Assembly (NCBI GenBank): GCA_946894095.1
Contig: OX335644.1
Span: 14,055,595 to 14,119,594, forward strand
Direction of reading: 5' to 3'
Source of the DNA: Incurvaria masculella
Taxonomy: Eukaryota > Arthropoda > Insecta > Lepidoptera > Incurvariidae
DNA length: 64,000 nucleotides
The notes below the pieces were generated by a model. It was not told the DNA's origin. It worked only from the letters and a program-made list of their open reading frames with translations, and ran no database searches. The translations under genes were made by a program, and so were the position numbers. Positions 34,339 to 45,788 of the stretch are shown here, one piece after another. The stretch's first letter is position 1; every line of letters starts with the position of its first letter.

Positions 34339-34706
34339 GGTCCGCCCGTAAGCACCTGAAAATTTCGCCTCCCATACAAACGTAGTTTACTAATTATTTG
34401 AAAACCAATGTTCCAACTTACTTGATATTTTGTATCTAATATTAGGCTACAAATATCTGTGTCTGCATGCCTTTGTTTTTTCGGTAAATGTATTCTGGGT
34501 CAAACCATAGAGAAAACTAAATTCGTATGAAGATTTTATTTTTGCTTTCATTTCATTCGGTTTGGATTTTTCAAAAAAACAAAAGCATGCAGACACAGAT
34601 ATTTGTTACCTGATATTAGATATTAAATATCAATTTAATTGGAATAGCGGTTTCCAAATTATTAGTAAACTACGTTTGTATGGGGAGCATAGCTTACGGG
34701 CCGTTC
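34339..34706. mobile_element. TTAA-flanked foldback element, second family
   Basis: Flanked by TTAA at 34335-34338 and 34707-34710. Ends read inward share a CCCGTAAGC core, and both arms carry 'catacaaacgtagtttact' and its complement and 'gcatgcagacacagatattt'-like segments. No ORF. Confidence 0.7.
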
Positions 34707-34710
34707 TTAA

Positions 34711-35362
34711 GAGTCGTATTCACTACGTATAATATTCACAACGTATAATAGTATTTTTTTCCAAAAAATGAAAACCATGCATATCGTATAATATTCACAA
34801 CGTATAATGTTATACGTTGTGCATGAATAAAGTTTAAAAATAAAATCAACTCTTTGCATCATGCAGAACGTATAATAGTCACAACGTATAATATTCCTAA
34901 CATGAATTCACAAAAAAAGAAAACCATGCAGAACGTATAATATGCCAAGAAGCACTGCATAAAGCGCCCTAATAACCATACATTTAAGGCTGAAATTGCT
35001 ACGAATCGATATTTGCTACAATTTCGAAAGGCCACCTTACGCTAATTGAGACGGTCGAAACGTCACGTGCGAGTATACGCTTTAAAAGTATATACATAAA
35101 GGCGCTTATCGTATGAAAAGTTTTTGGATTATATGATATGCATGGTTTTCTTTTTTTGTTAAATAAAGATCATAACATTATACGTTGTGACTATTATACG
35201 TTATGCATGGAGAAATAAGTAATTTTATTTTTTAAACTTCTTCATGCACTACGTATAATATTATACGATCTGCCGATTATACGTTGTGCATGGTTTTAAA
35301 ATTTTGTTAAAATATGACCATTATACGATCTGCATATTAGACGTTCTGCCGTTCCCCCGTTC
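34711..35362. repeat. Array of inverted CGTATAAT motifs between TTAA sites
   Basis: About fourteen copies of CGTATAAT or ATTATACG, mostly preceded by 'acaa' or 'agaa', are spread over two opposed arms (34720-34945 and 35130-35362) around a unique centre. It is bounded by TTAA at 34707-34710 and 35363-35366 and abuts the previous element. Probably a nonautonomous DNA element with subterminal repeats. Confidence 0.55.
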
Positions 35363-37427
35363 TTAATAATATGATTCCTACTTAGATATTTTTATCTTTT
35401 TTTTAAAATGACATGTCTACTCGAAATGTTCCTCTATACCTGAATGGCGGATTTATATTGAACAGAACCTGGAAGCACTGCCCGACATTATTTTTGCACA
35501 TTTAGATGTGTTTCTGTACGTGATACCCAGATAGCACAAAACTATATGAATTCGACAGTAGCAAACGAAAGGAGAATGGCAAAACCAGTTTAAATTATTC
35601 CCAAGCTTGTGTCCCCATGATAAGCATATAGCAAATTAACTATTTTGTTCAAGAATCCTTTAGTTATTTTAAAATACTTAAAATATTCGGAAAACCTTTA
35701 TTTGAATATAACGTATTTCTGTTGACTTTATGTACAACGAGCCTAATATCTATGGGTGCTAATACTTCCCACCTCACAATGAGGGTGCATGTATTAAATA
35801 AAAATTCAAAACATCTACAGGTGTCGTAACAACCAGTACATTAATTTCACCAGTGAAATCCTATTTTTTTTTAAGTGTCTAGTTACCGAGATATTAACAT
35901 AATGTATGTTTTTGTTCATGTAGTTTAATTTGACGCGATGGCATGTTGGCAGTGGAACCTAGATCCCACGTGGCGTGTCAGCCTAATGTCATGACAGCAG
36001 CCATGCATGTCCAATTACATACAAAAATTCAAAACTTAATTGGAGACATTCGATTATTTTTACACTAAATCATATATAAATAATAGTAGGGAAAGGTTGC
36101 TAACGTGATACAAGTGTTGAATAGGGATAATAAAAGTCAACATTGTTGCAATTCACATTTGAGAATACATTAAATATAAACCAATTAATAACAATATTTT
36201 TTATTTACAATGACATTACTTAATTTATAGTTAAAATGTAACGTTTTCATCATGCCTGCCTAGGCGAAATTTGGAATTAGCTTAGTTTAATAACGGTGTA
36301 ACTAGTTCTGGCAGTGACGGGAGATGATCCTGGTTAGAAATGCCATAGTACCAGCTAAAATAAGAAGTATTTAGATAGTTTTGTACGTTGTATGACATTA
36401 GCAGTCTATCCCTACTATCCTGTGTCTATGACTAAATTAATGAATGACTTTGTATGAAAAGTCTAACCTTTATTTAGAAAAAGTTATTAAACTTTTTTGT
36501 TTATTTCAATCCTAATAATTATATCCAAAACTTAATACACTGGCCGTTACGATACACCATATTCTAACTATTTAGCGGTTCGGGAAACCACACCACATAT
36601 ATAACTAAACTGCAAACTGTACATAATTACTAATATTCGGAAGTGAATAAAAACGTAAAAGTATACAACACAATTACGATCACCGAATTATATTGTCTTC
36701 TTCACAGTAGTTTCAGATTTTTGTTAAGTATTTAATAAGGATCTATCTCTCTCTATTCAATACATTTTACAACCTCAAAATGTTTGTGAGCGATAGAGGT
36801 CATATGCCATTCGAAAGAAAATCTAAAACTATGTATATGCTACATCTGAAACTTATAGTCACAATAAAAAAATATTGAAACCTAGGTCCATAGTTATTTT
36901 GCCATTCTCCATTCTTAACATACCTATGTGCATTACCATAGGTATACAGGATTTTTCCTGTGATATTTTCCATTCTTATGACTCAAATTTAAATTAGATT
37001 TTTACGCCGTCCCCATTTAAATATTGGTTATTTTTGACTTCAGCAAAATGTATGGGGATCGTCAAAAAACATCAGAATATCGATATGTGTAACAAGGATT
37101 TATTTTCTTCTAATAATGACCTGTACCGAAAAAAACCTGCAGAACCGAAAAAACAGACCCAGTCTGATACGACTTCACGTTCTTGGCCCCTTTTAATAGA
37201 AACAGACACATAAATTAAATTGTTCTCTGTTGCTTGATGTAATTGCTTGCGCGAAAAAAATCTTAAGAATGTAAGTATTAAGAAGTACAACTCGCCTTTC
37301 ACACGCAGAATTGTCGTGAATTCACATAAGCCGTAATACACATTTAAATTTAATAGTTTGACTTGTGCATACTTAAGTTAGCTGGGGTGCAATAAATACC
37401 TAGGTGTCTATCAAATTAAGCGGCTCT

Positions 37428-37735
37428 TGTTTAGGGGCGCGACAACTTGCCTAGCATTCCAGAGGTCATGGGTTCAAATCTCCGCCTCGTTCGTGCATCA
37501 CTTTCTTTCTTTTTCCGAGTTGGATAAATGCATTTCATCAAAATGCGAGTTGTTCCATGGTTCGGAATCTACAAGGATAAATCCCAATGAATTATTGTCC
37601 GTTTTTTTCATCCATTTCAATCCAGCTGTTCTTATAAAGGAAAGGTCCTGGAATGGCACATAATGTGTGAACGCGGAGTTTTGGGCTAACATTGCCCTCC
37701 ATGTCCAGTAACATAACAAAAAAAACAAGACTAGC
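37428..37735 (+). mobile_element. tRNA-type SINE just downstream of AIP
   Basis: Starts with a pol III-like head containing a B-box-like 'gggttcaaatct'. It continues with 'gagttggataaatgcatt', and ends with the shared SINE tail and an A-rich stretch. Inserted antisense, 25 bp past the AIP stop codon, so it lies in the AIP 3'UTR. Confidence 0.7.
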
Positions 37736-37759
37736 GATTCGAACGAAGAGGGTTGGGTA

Positions 37760-40700
37760 TCACTTGTGCGCCGCGGTCGCGAACAGTTTTTTCATGGTTG
37801 TCCGGTCCTGCTGGTCCCTCTCTTGGCGCGCCCGCCGGATGTCGGCGAGCTCCGCATCGACGGTGGCGGCGAGCGCCGGCCGCAGTGCGCGCAGCCGCTG
37901 CAGGTCGTCCTCCGCCAGCTCGGGGCTCCACGCGGCGGCGTGCGCGCGCGCGCGACGATACAGCGCTTTATCGTTGTCTGCCCAATACAGTGCTAGTTGT
38001 GCATTGCAGTCATCGCATATACTCCTATCTATACTAATATAATGAAGCCCTAGAGTTGGTTGTGGGTTTTTGATTTTTGGTTTTAATGCGGAACTATAGT
38101 TCTTGTAATCTATGAAGTTTAACGGGCTTTACTTGTGGTAAAAACGTATCTGCGTACGTGTCAAAGTGTGCGTAAGAGCGACAATTCATTGTTGCTGACA
38201 AAATGACGATGGCTGTATACACCCAAAAATTGAGCAAATTTTGTATGACTATAAACTTCAATTTTGTAAAGCTTTGTATGTGTAATGTAAACTACTCAAA
38301 ACTGTGAGAGGTAGTAATGAAAATGGGGCAACTTCCAGAGGACATTATCAGTGCAAACAACACTAATCAATTTAAGAACAGTTTGGGCGCTTATCTAAAT
38401 AAATACATTTTTAGAACTGGAACCGATTAAGTGAAAAAAATCTGTTAATAGATCAATGAACTATGTACTCGATTTAGACACATCAGCCTAGGCTGCCTGT
38501 CTAATATAAAATAAATAAATCATAAACACATTTTTTTATTAATTTACATCGGCATTCGACATCGACATCGGTTTATCTGGATTTTTCCGTAATAGCACGG
38601 GCGGGCGATGCAACTGGGTAAGTCGTATCGCCTATCATCACTGTGTTGTTTGTCCAAAATTAAATTGATCCGAGCAGGGTCGTGAGCTTTAGTGAGGAGT
38701 GTGATATGTATGTATGTATAATCGACCGTAAAGCAGAGACAAATTAATTAAAGAAAGAGCCGTATAAAAAAATCTACTTTTACGAATGTACTGCAAGGCT
38801 AAACCCGAACTAGCTAAACATACTATTCACGAGTATTGCGCCTTCCAATTTCGCCACATGCCAGATACCCATATCGTTTCAATGTTTCATTACATTTATT
38901 TATATAACTACACTAAGTTATGTCACAATTTCATTGATCCGTGGATTCTATCAACCAGTGAAGAAGTACCTTATCTAAGTTTTTTTTTTTATATATATAT
39001 AAATGGCTCAATTAGATAAGGAAACGTTAAAAGAGGTTAATTTATTCAAATTTACATACATGGTTAGATTAAGCTAATATAGTGATTGCACTGCTCTCTT
39101 ATTGAGAGCCACGTGCTATTGTACGCCTACCCAGGCAATTTGTAGATGGCACTCGCTTTTATTTACCTCATTTGGGTTCTGTAACACCTCTGCAAATATG
39201 CAATAAATTATTTGATTTTGATTTTTGATTTTTGATTTTTTGATTTTGATTTTTACCCACAAAGAAACTTCACTGGTCTATAAGTTATGATTTTTTTGTC
39301 CACATTAATGATATAATACAATTATGATTTCATACCTAAATGCTACTGCCAAAACTTACATTTTTGGTAAAACGGTCTAAGGCAAAAAACTAAGAACTAC
39401 GAGGAAACAAACAACCCACAATGTGAAAAGTCTTAAATTATAAATTACTTAACCGAATAATTATACATATTGACTATTTATTGCGAAGGAAAATTTGTAT
39501 TTATTGGGTAAGGAAAATTTGGGAAAGATAAATCATATTTTCAATGGTTACATATGTATGGTCATTCACATTCAAGTTTACTTCCGATTGGAAGAAATAA
39601 TGAAAGGCCCTAAAATTTCGGAAAAAAATTGTATATGAATCGGGAAACTGTTGACCATAGGAGAAAAAAAAATATGGCTGTTCATAACTTTCTCCAACGG
39701 AAGTGTATCGACATTAAAGATCAATGAAAGAAAACGACTGCAAGAGCAATAGTGATTGTTAACAAAAAAATCACCTTTGTCATAGTCGAGTACGGTATTG
39801 CAGTGTTCAATGACGGCGTAGTAATCGCCCGCGCGCAGCTTGCACTGCGCGTAGTTGAGCAGGATTGGGATCTTAATCTCCTGTAGCCGCTTCCATTCCG
39901 TGTCGTGTTTCCTCTCCCTGCACACGTCATCAATGTTGTGATGAAGCCGTGTCGTGGCTCACCACACGTAGCCCGGGTACTAGTTTACTTACGTTTTTTT
40001 CGGGGTCGGAATGAATGATAATTTGGTATTTATTTGGCAAAGTTAACGTTAGTTTGCTTGTGTTGATAGCTAAGAGCTTGTTTGTAACTGCTTACATAAA
40101 TATTATGTATTATCAATTTTTACTTATTATATGGTGTCTTCGCATTGGATAAAAAGATGGTCACTCATGCGTTAGTTTTAAGTGGCTCGAAGCCTAGTGG
40201 CGTGGAGTTCTGGGTTTAAATCTTCGCCCCGTTCATGCACCACTTTCGTTCTCTTTCTGAGTTGGATAAGTGCATTTCGTCACGAATTCGAGTTGCTCCT
40301 CTGTTTGGAAGCCATGTAAAACTGTAGTTTCTCTTACCCTACTAGGTGGAAGGGTTTAAGCCCGACCGGGTTTGTATCATCGCATTGGATGAAAAGATGG
40401 TCGAAGGGGCAATGAAAAATTGTCCATGTTTTCCATCCAGATCAATATAGCCGTGCTCATAAAGGGAAGGTCCTGGCATGGCACCTAATTCCTTCGGGAA
40501 ATTGTGTGGTATTAGCCATCCATGTCAGATTGCATAAAAAGTGCAGAGTGCATAGTTAGAGCATGTGGTAGAGTCAATTTTTTGATAAACGAACTCAATA
40601 CACATCAAAGCTCACGGGAGTTTGTGATATGAAGTAAAAAGCACCTGACGAGCAGCTGTTCGCAGATGCCGATTGCCTTGGCGTAGGCCTGCTCCGCCTC

Positions 40701-43700
40701 GTTGATTCTGCCCTCGCCGTACAGCTTGTTGCCGCTCTCGCGCAGCTGCGGCACCAGCGACAGCTTTTCGCTCTCGTTCAGCTGCCACAGATCCTTCTCG
40801 TACTCTTCGGCGCTTTCCACCTTCAGCAGCTCTGCAGGGCACAGATGAGGACAGCTTGGATATGTCTTAGCCATATTCATCAGCATTGCAACAGTTCCTA
40901 TATCTCCCTGACCTGTTGACCTGTTGGTGACCTGACCTTAACCTGTTTCATGTGTTTTTCCTTAAGGTGCTCCCAAACCCACTGAAAAGCCTCTCTGTTG
41001 CCCTGCTTTGGCTAGGACACTTGCACAGAAGTATTGTTCCACCCATTTTCTCTCTCTCGACCAAGCCTAACGCCAGGAAATCACAAAAGAGGCGCCCACT
41101 TTCGAGAATACCATGCCGGCCGGCCAGGTGCTTTTTCATACCATGTTTAATTTTGTTGGAAGTTTTGTTAGAAGAATTAATTCAACAAAAACAATTCTTC
41201 AATTCAATCCTAATGTTTTGAGATTTTGTCGAAACACCCTTCGATATTCAAACTGAATGTGATAATTGGAGACGGTTCTTCACTTGTACATTGCACAAGT
41301 ATCACCGAACTAGGATTTTATTATCGAGGGGGCTAGGGAGGGGCAGACTTGATGTTTGGTTTATAACAAAGGAGAATGCCCATTACAAAAGCGCTAGCAG
41401 TTAGCATGTACACCAATGAATCCACTTTGCTTTTATTCCTCGCATCATAATAGTAAAAATGTGTGACTTTCAGTTTTTTCTATAATGGGGATAAGTCAGT
41501 AAACACTGCTAAAGATGAACTTCGAGGTTATTTCCCACATTGTAAGTACCATCGGGTGGATATTTATTTGCTAGAAAATTTTAATAAGTGTTGCTGTCAC
41601 AATGGTTACTTACAGGGCCTCATTACATAAGGTATGTTTAGGCACTTAAGAATTTACTCAAACAGTATCAGGGAAAAGATAGTTGGCACTATTATTGCTA
41701 TAGCAAGTACTCCAGCTATATGTGAACTCTACTGAGGGTAAGGGAACAGAATAAATCGATAGTGGTGCCCTTTTGACAGGGGTTTTCATACGTTTGTATG
41801 GTATTATATTATCTGCAGGTCGTCTTAGAGCGGTATGACTTATAAATAGGTACCATTGAATGATCTAATATAGTTAAGAATTATGTAAAATGGGGAAGAT
41901 TCCTTGCTGTGTGGGCTCAGCCATTGAAAATAATTACAAGTTATTCCACTGCAATAGTTTATTCCTGTGCATGTCGTACGAGCCGATTAAGGTATTCGAG
42001 GCTCGGTATGACCAGTCCAGAAGTGAAATCTGTTTATTTGTAAAACAAAAAAACAATAAGGTACCAACTATAAGTAACTAGAGATGGCGTTGCGGTTAGC
42101 AGCCCACTTTGGACAGGCGTCTAATATTATGAACTCTGTGGCTGAGATAAATAGTCGTAATAGAAACTCAGACTAACAAAAAGTAGTACTTTGTGATGTC
42201 ACTTTGAATTACTTAGATTCGATTTTATCGATGCTTAGAGATTTCGTCCACACAAACTGTGTCATAGTGACGTCACTAAGTACTACTTTTCGTTAGTCTT
42301 AGTTTCAGTTACGACTATTTATCTCAGCCTGTGACTCATAAAAGTGGTGTAGCAAATAAATATCAACCAAAGATGGTATGTAGGTACAATGTAGGCAAAC
42401 ACAGTCCATGAGCGCGCGCGCTGTTCTGAGCAAAAATAACCTCAAAGTTCATCTTTAGCCGTGTTTGCGGACTTATCCCCATTATAGAAAAAAGTAAAAT
42501 TTACAGATTGCTACTTTTACGATACGAGGAATAAAATAAAATTGGTTTCATGTCTGCACATGAAAATTTCTAGCGCTTTTCTAGCCCATACTGGAATGAG
42601 CATACTGGAATGAGCATACTGGAATGAGCATACTGGATTGAGGAATGAGGATATTTCTGGTAGAAACACCGGGTATAAGCATTTTGTATTCTGGAGGAGA
42701 GGGGGGGGGGGGGGTACCGAGTTTTCTCGATGGGGCTATGGACATTTTTTTTTAATTGATTAAGATTAAGAGCCTACCAAGCAATTTACCCAGAGCGATA
42801 AGGGAGACAGTACCTATAACGAACTCAAGGTCACAGGGTTTGGCCATCAGTTCATCCAGGTCCTTGTATCCAATGCCTTCTGTCTGCAGCGTCATGGTAC
42901 ACGAGTGACGCACTTTGTGCCCCTCCTTGCCGAGGTCACGTAGCGTCTTTGATACGAATGGATAGCTGAAAACGAGCTGCAAGTACATTTATTTAAGTTT
43001 AATTAAGCCAAATGGAAATGAAAATGTTCTTACTCTGCGATGATAAAAAAGATTTACCATGTTGAAGGACAGTAATACTATGGAGTATTGAGTATAGCAG
43101 CATTGAGATTTCAATACTGCCCAGTGTGCCAAAACGTGGAGAAACCATTGGTGTACTTATACACCATAGACTAAAACATCTTGCTTGCATACAGAAATAA
43201 TGCCTAGTGTTATGACGAGAATGCATTTCAGCTTGGAATATAAAAAAAAAATACTTAAATCGGTTTATTCTTAATATTTGGCAAAATCTAAGACAAGTTC
43301 GGATTAAAATCAAATTCAACAGTGGTTAAAGGCTATAATGATGTGTCATGGCAGTTATAAGGTTCTGTTGTGCATAAACCAAGGTACCATTTTTCCACAG
43401 CAAATAGGAAATTTCATGCTACATTGAAATAAATTGATAACATGGACAATTACGCAAGAAACTTTGTATGGGTTGGTCAGGTAGAGTTGTCACACACACT
43501 GCATTTTACTGAGGGTCAATAAACCAACAAAAATACAGAAATGAATGCTCGAGTTAAAAATATGAACCCACACTCTGCTTTACGGTAAAGCTGGCGACCT
43601 CTCCCACTGACATCATCTTGACGATCTCCTCCCAGACCTCCAGCTTGAACTTGTGCCCGATTACTAGCACCATTGGCTCCCTCTTTCCAATCTGCCGGCT

Positions 43701-45596
43701 GTCATCCAGCAGCACGCGCTCCCTATCCCCCTCCCCGCCGCCTCCATCGGACAGCTTCCATGTTTGGAAATGGAAGTGTACCTAAAAATTGTTGTCCACA
43801 ATGCCAATATTCGTCATAACGTTTACGGAAATTAATTTATGCGGGATTTTCGTGTAGATACATTTCCCCATTACAAGCACTGAAAGACTAGATTCACTTT
43901 TATGTCATAACATTTAGTTTGCTGGCTGAATCAACCTGGACCTGCTAAGCAAGCCTTCAGCATTGTAGGGCAGGCAAACAACTAGTTGGGGTTCGACTAT
44001 GTTGAAAAGGGAAGGTATGGACTTGTTCCCTATAAAAAAAAATTTGCACAAACATAAAAATATATGTTTGAGGTTCGGAATACTTTATATCCTTTCGACG
44101 AATATATCCTTCATAAAAGTGTGAAAATAGTTAGTTGAAAAAAAATTGTTTAATAAAAAAAACTGACTTAAAAAAAGTATTACAAAACAAATGAAATGCA
44201 ATAAAAAGGAAAAAAATATATTTATATATTAAAAATATTCTATAGTTACAATTATTGTTATTTTTGAAGTTGGTGTCAGCGAAGGCAGGTTTGTAACTAC
44301 ACACATAGTTATAGGTGAGATGTGCTTGTGTCTTACACGCTACTTGACGAGGCGAGAGTGGTGCCGCGGCGGGAGGGGAGGTGTCAAGTAACAACGCCAG
44401 GCACGCGCAGTGCCAGTCAAGAGAACCTTGGCTAACTTGGGTGACACAGATTCCAAAAATAACAATGATTGTAACAATTTTTTTACTTTTTAGTGTACAT
44501 TAATTTGTTTTGGAATATTTTCCTTTGAAGTCGGTTTTTAAGTGTAAATTTATTTTTTATTTTTAGTGAATCTGGAGTACACTAACTAATTTGTATGAAT
44601 GTAGGTAGACCTAGCCGAGTATCGTTAATTTGCTCCTAAGAATTGAAGAGTTTCGTTACTTTGTCATGGATTCCATAATCAGAACCTAACCAAACATACA
44701 ATAAAAAAAAATCATAGAAATCGGTTGGCGTGATATTGAGTTATTGTCCATTTGTCGTGAAATGCAAATTAAAGACTTTTATGGTTTTCTCATGGATGCC
44801 ATTGTCAGAACTAGACCAAATTGAAATGGGACCACACGGCAAGCACCAGCTTTCAAATAATAAAAGAATCATTAAAATCGGTTCACCCAGTCGAAAGTTA
44901 TGAGGTAACACACATAAAAATAATAATAATAATACAGTCGAATTGAGAACCTCCTCCTTTTTTGAAGTTGATAATAAAAACATACAGGAGTGAATTCAAT
45001 CAAAATCAGAAGTATTAATGTAATGGCGAAGAATTGATTAAATTCTCTCGCACATTTTATTACATTTGACACCGGTTCAGTCCCAGACTAGCTGTAATTT
45101 CCAAAATTCCTTCAGAAACATGAAGTTAAAGGGGAAAGATGGATTTATTTTTCAAATCTAGAAAAAGTGATTAAGAGAAAGCATGAAATACTTAATGGTA
45201 AACATCTGTAGAAAAGTATCATTTGCATTGTAGTGTTGACGCTCCATCGTGCTTTGTTCATTGAATTGTTTACTTCTAGTGGCTTCGGGCTCATATATAT
45301 TAGGATATGCCTTCGTAAAGTGACAGTACCGTAAAAGCGAAAGAACAGGCTAACCCCTGATTTCACCACCACAAGCTACAAGAAATGCGGTAGTTAACTT
45401 TCGGTTATATTCCATATTTATATGGTGTAATCGAAAGATAACTTTGGGATTTTAGTAGCTGGAGGTGGTAAAAACGGGCATCAGGCCTGACTCGAAACCA
45501 GGCAAATCGTTAACATACCTTGCTGCCCTTATTTATTGGAACAAACTTTTTGCCGGCATGCAGCGTACGCTTTACAACCGGAGAATCTGAACTCAT
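37760..45596 (-). CDS. AIP: AH receptor-interacting protein (AIP/XAP2-like), 6 exons, complete
   Basis: Exons on the minus strand: 45519-45596, 43572-43781, 42814-42976, 40645-40831, 39775-39917, 37760-37977. All junctions are GT-AG and in phase, giving 332 aa (human AIP has 330). Residues about 27-155 form the divergent FKBP-type domain (VHFHFQTW; SRQIGKREPM; GHKFKLEVWEE; MMSVGE). A segment of AIP type follows (LLKVESAEEYEKDLW). From about residue 175 come three TPR repeats (GNKLYGEGRINEAEQAY; LLNYAQCKL; NDKALYRRARAH). The family binds Hsp90 through the TPR clamp and keeps client receptors such as AhR in the cytosol; isomerase activity is usually weak or absent. It is divergent from Spt6 and convergent with TRMT2A. 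A full-length LINE sits 75 bp upstream of its ATG. Confidence 0.93.
38290..38520 (+). mobile_element. LINE 3' end fragment in AIP intron 5
   Basis: Plus-strand reading LPEDIISANNTNQFKNSL ends in a TAA; this is the usual last segment of a CR1/Jockey-group RT ORF. A short 3'UTR follows ('cctaggctgcctgtcta') and an A/T-rich tail. The same 3' motif occurs near 14480. Confidence 0.5.
39211..39255. repeat. Simple repeat (TTGATTTT)n
   Basis: Short run of TTGATTTT-like units in AIP intron 5. Confidence 0.8.
40180..40556 (+). mobile_element. Full-length tRNA-type SINE in AIP intron 4
   Basis: Head with box-B-like 'tgggtttaaatcttcgcc', then 'gagttggataagtgcattt', the body ('ggaagggtttaagcccgacc', 'atcgcattggatgaaaagat'), and the tail ('aggtcctggcatggcaccta', 'ggtattagccatccatgtc'). 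It provides the reference for the other fragments in the window. Confidence 0.75.
40965..41145 (+). repeat. Dispersed repeat, family E
   Basis: Shares 'aataccatgccggccggcca' and 'aggaaatc' with 58490-58710. No coding capacity. Confidence 0.5.
41389..42585. mobile_element. Long-TIR nonautonomous DNA element in AIP intron 3
   Basis: Inverted arms of about 155 bp at 41389-41543 and 42431-42585 share 'tctataatggggataagtc' and 'ctaaagatgaact' in opposite orientations. The 0.9-kb interior has no transposase and contains a later MITE insertion (42141-42328). Confidence 0.8.
42141..42328. mobile_element. MITE family C, full-length copy 2
   Basis: Terminal inverted repeats GCTGAGATAAATAGTCGTAA at both ends, flanked by the 5-bp duplication CTGTG (42136-42140, 42329-42333). 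The arms include a perfect TGACGTCA at 42268-42275 and one diverged site. It is nested inside the long-TIR element. Confidence 0.85.
42587..42642 (+). repeat. 14-bp tandem repeat, four copies
   Basis: Four units of CATACTGGAATGAG (the last with one change), directly abutting the right end of the long-TIR element. A 14-nt G run follows at 42701-42714. Confidence 0.9.
44140..44990 (-). repeat. 'CCGACTTCAAAA' dispersed repeat, family F, copy 1
   Basis: Minus-strand sequence around 44940-44970 reads AACTTCAAAAAAGGAGGAGG. 'cataaaagtctttaatttg' and 'ataactcaatat' then follow, as at 61035-61430. The 44140-44560 part matches the hairpin arms at 61417-61652. Lies in AIP intron 1. Confidence 0.6.
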
Positions 45597-45670
45597 TTTG
45601 TAATCATTGTCATTGTTATCAACACTAAAATTATTTTTCCTTTAAAAAACAAATCGGGAAAAATAGCAAT

Positions 45671-45683
45671 GGAAAATAACTCA
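45671..45683. repeat. LINE target-site duplication, left copy
   Basis: GGAAAATAACTCA, repeated exactly at 50879-50891 on the other side of the LINE. Confidence 0.9.
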
Positions 45684-45788
45684 TTTTTTTTTTGTTTCTT
45701 TATCCAATGGACAGGCAAAAGCTTTCGCTATACAGCCTTCTCTTTATTGTATCTTATGGATTGTAGTCAATTCTGGAGTGTCATGTAG

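Larger units (their letters stand above)
32650..37427. other. Convergent intergenic DNA between TRMT2A and AIP
   Basis: No coding exon supported. Contains a 16-nt C run (33915-33930) and two abutting TTAA elements (34339-35362). The rest (32650-33900, 35370-37427) is AT-rich with nothing recognised. Confidence 0.6.

Noticed and set aside
35900..37420. Possible small genes in the convergent intergenic DNA
   Set aside because: Only short AT-rich frames with no domain or splice-consistent structure.
42587..42642. CRISPR-like array
   Set aside because: Direct 14-bp tandem units with no spacers, in a eukaryotic intron.
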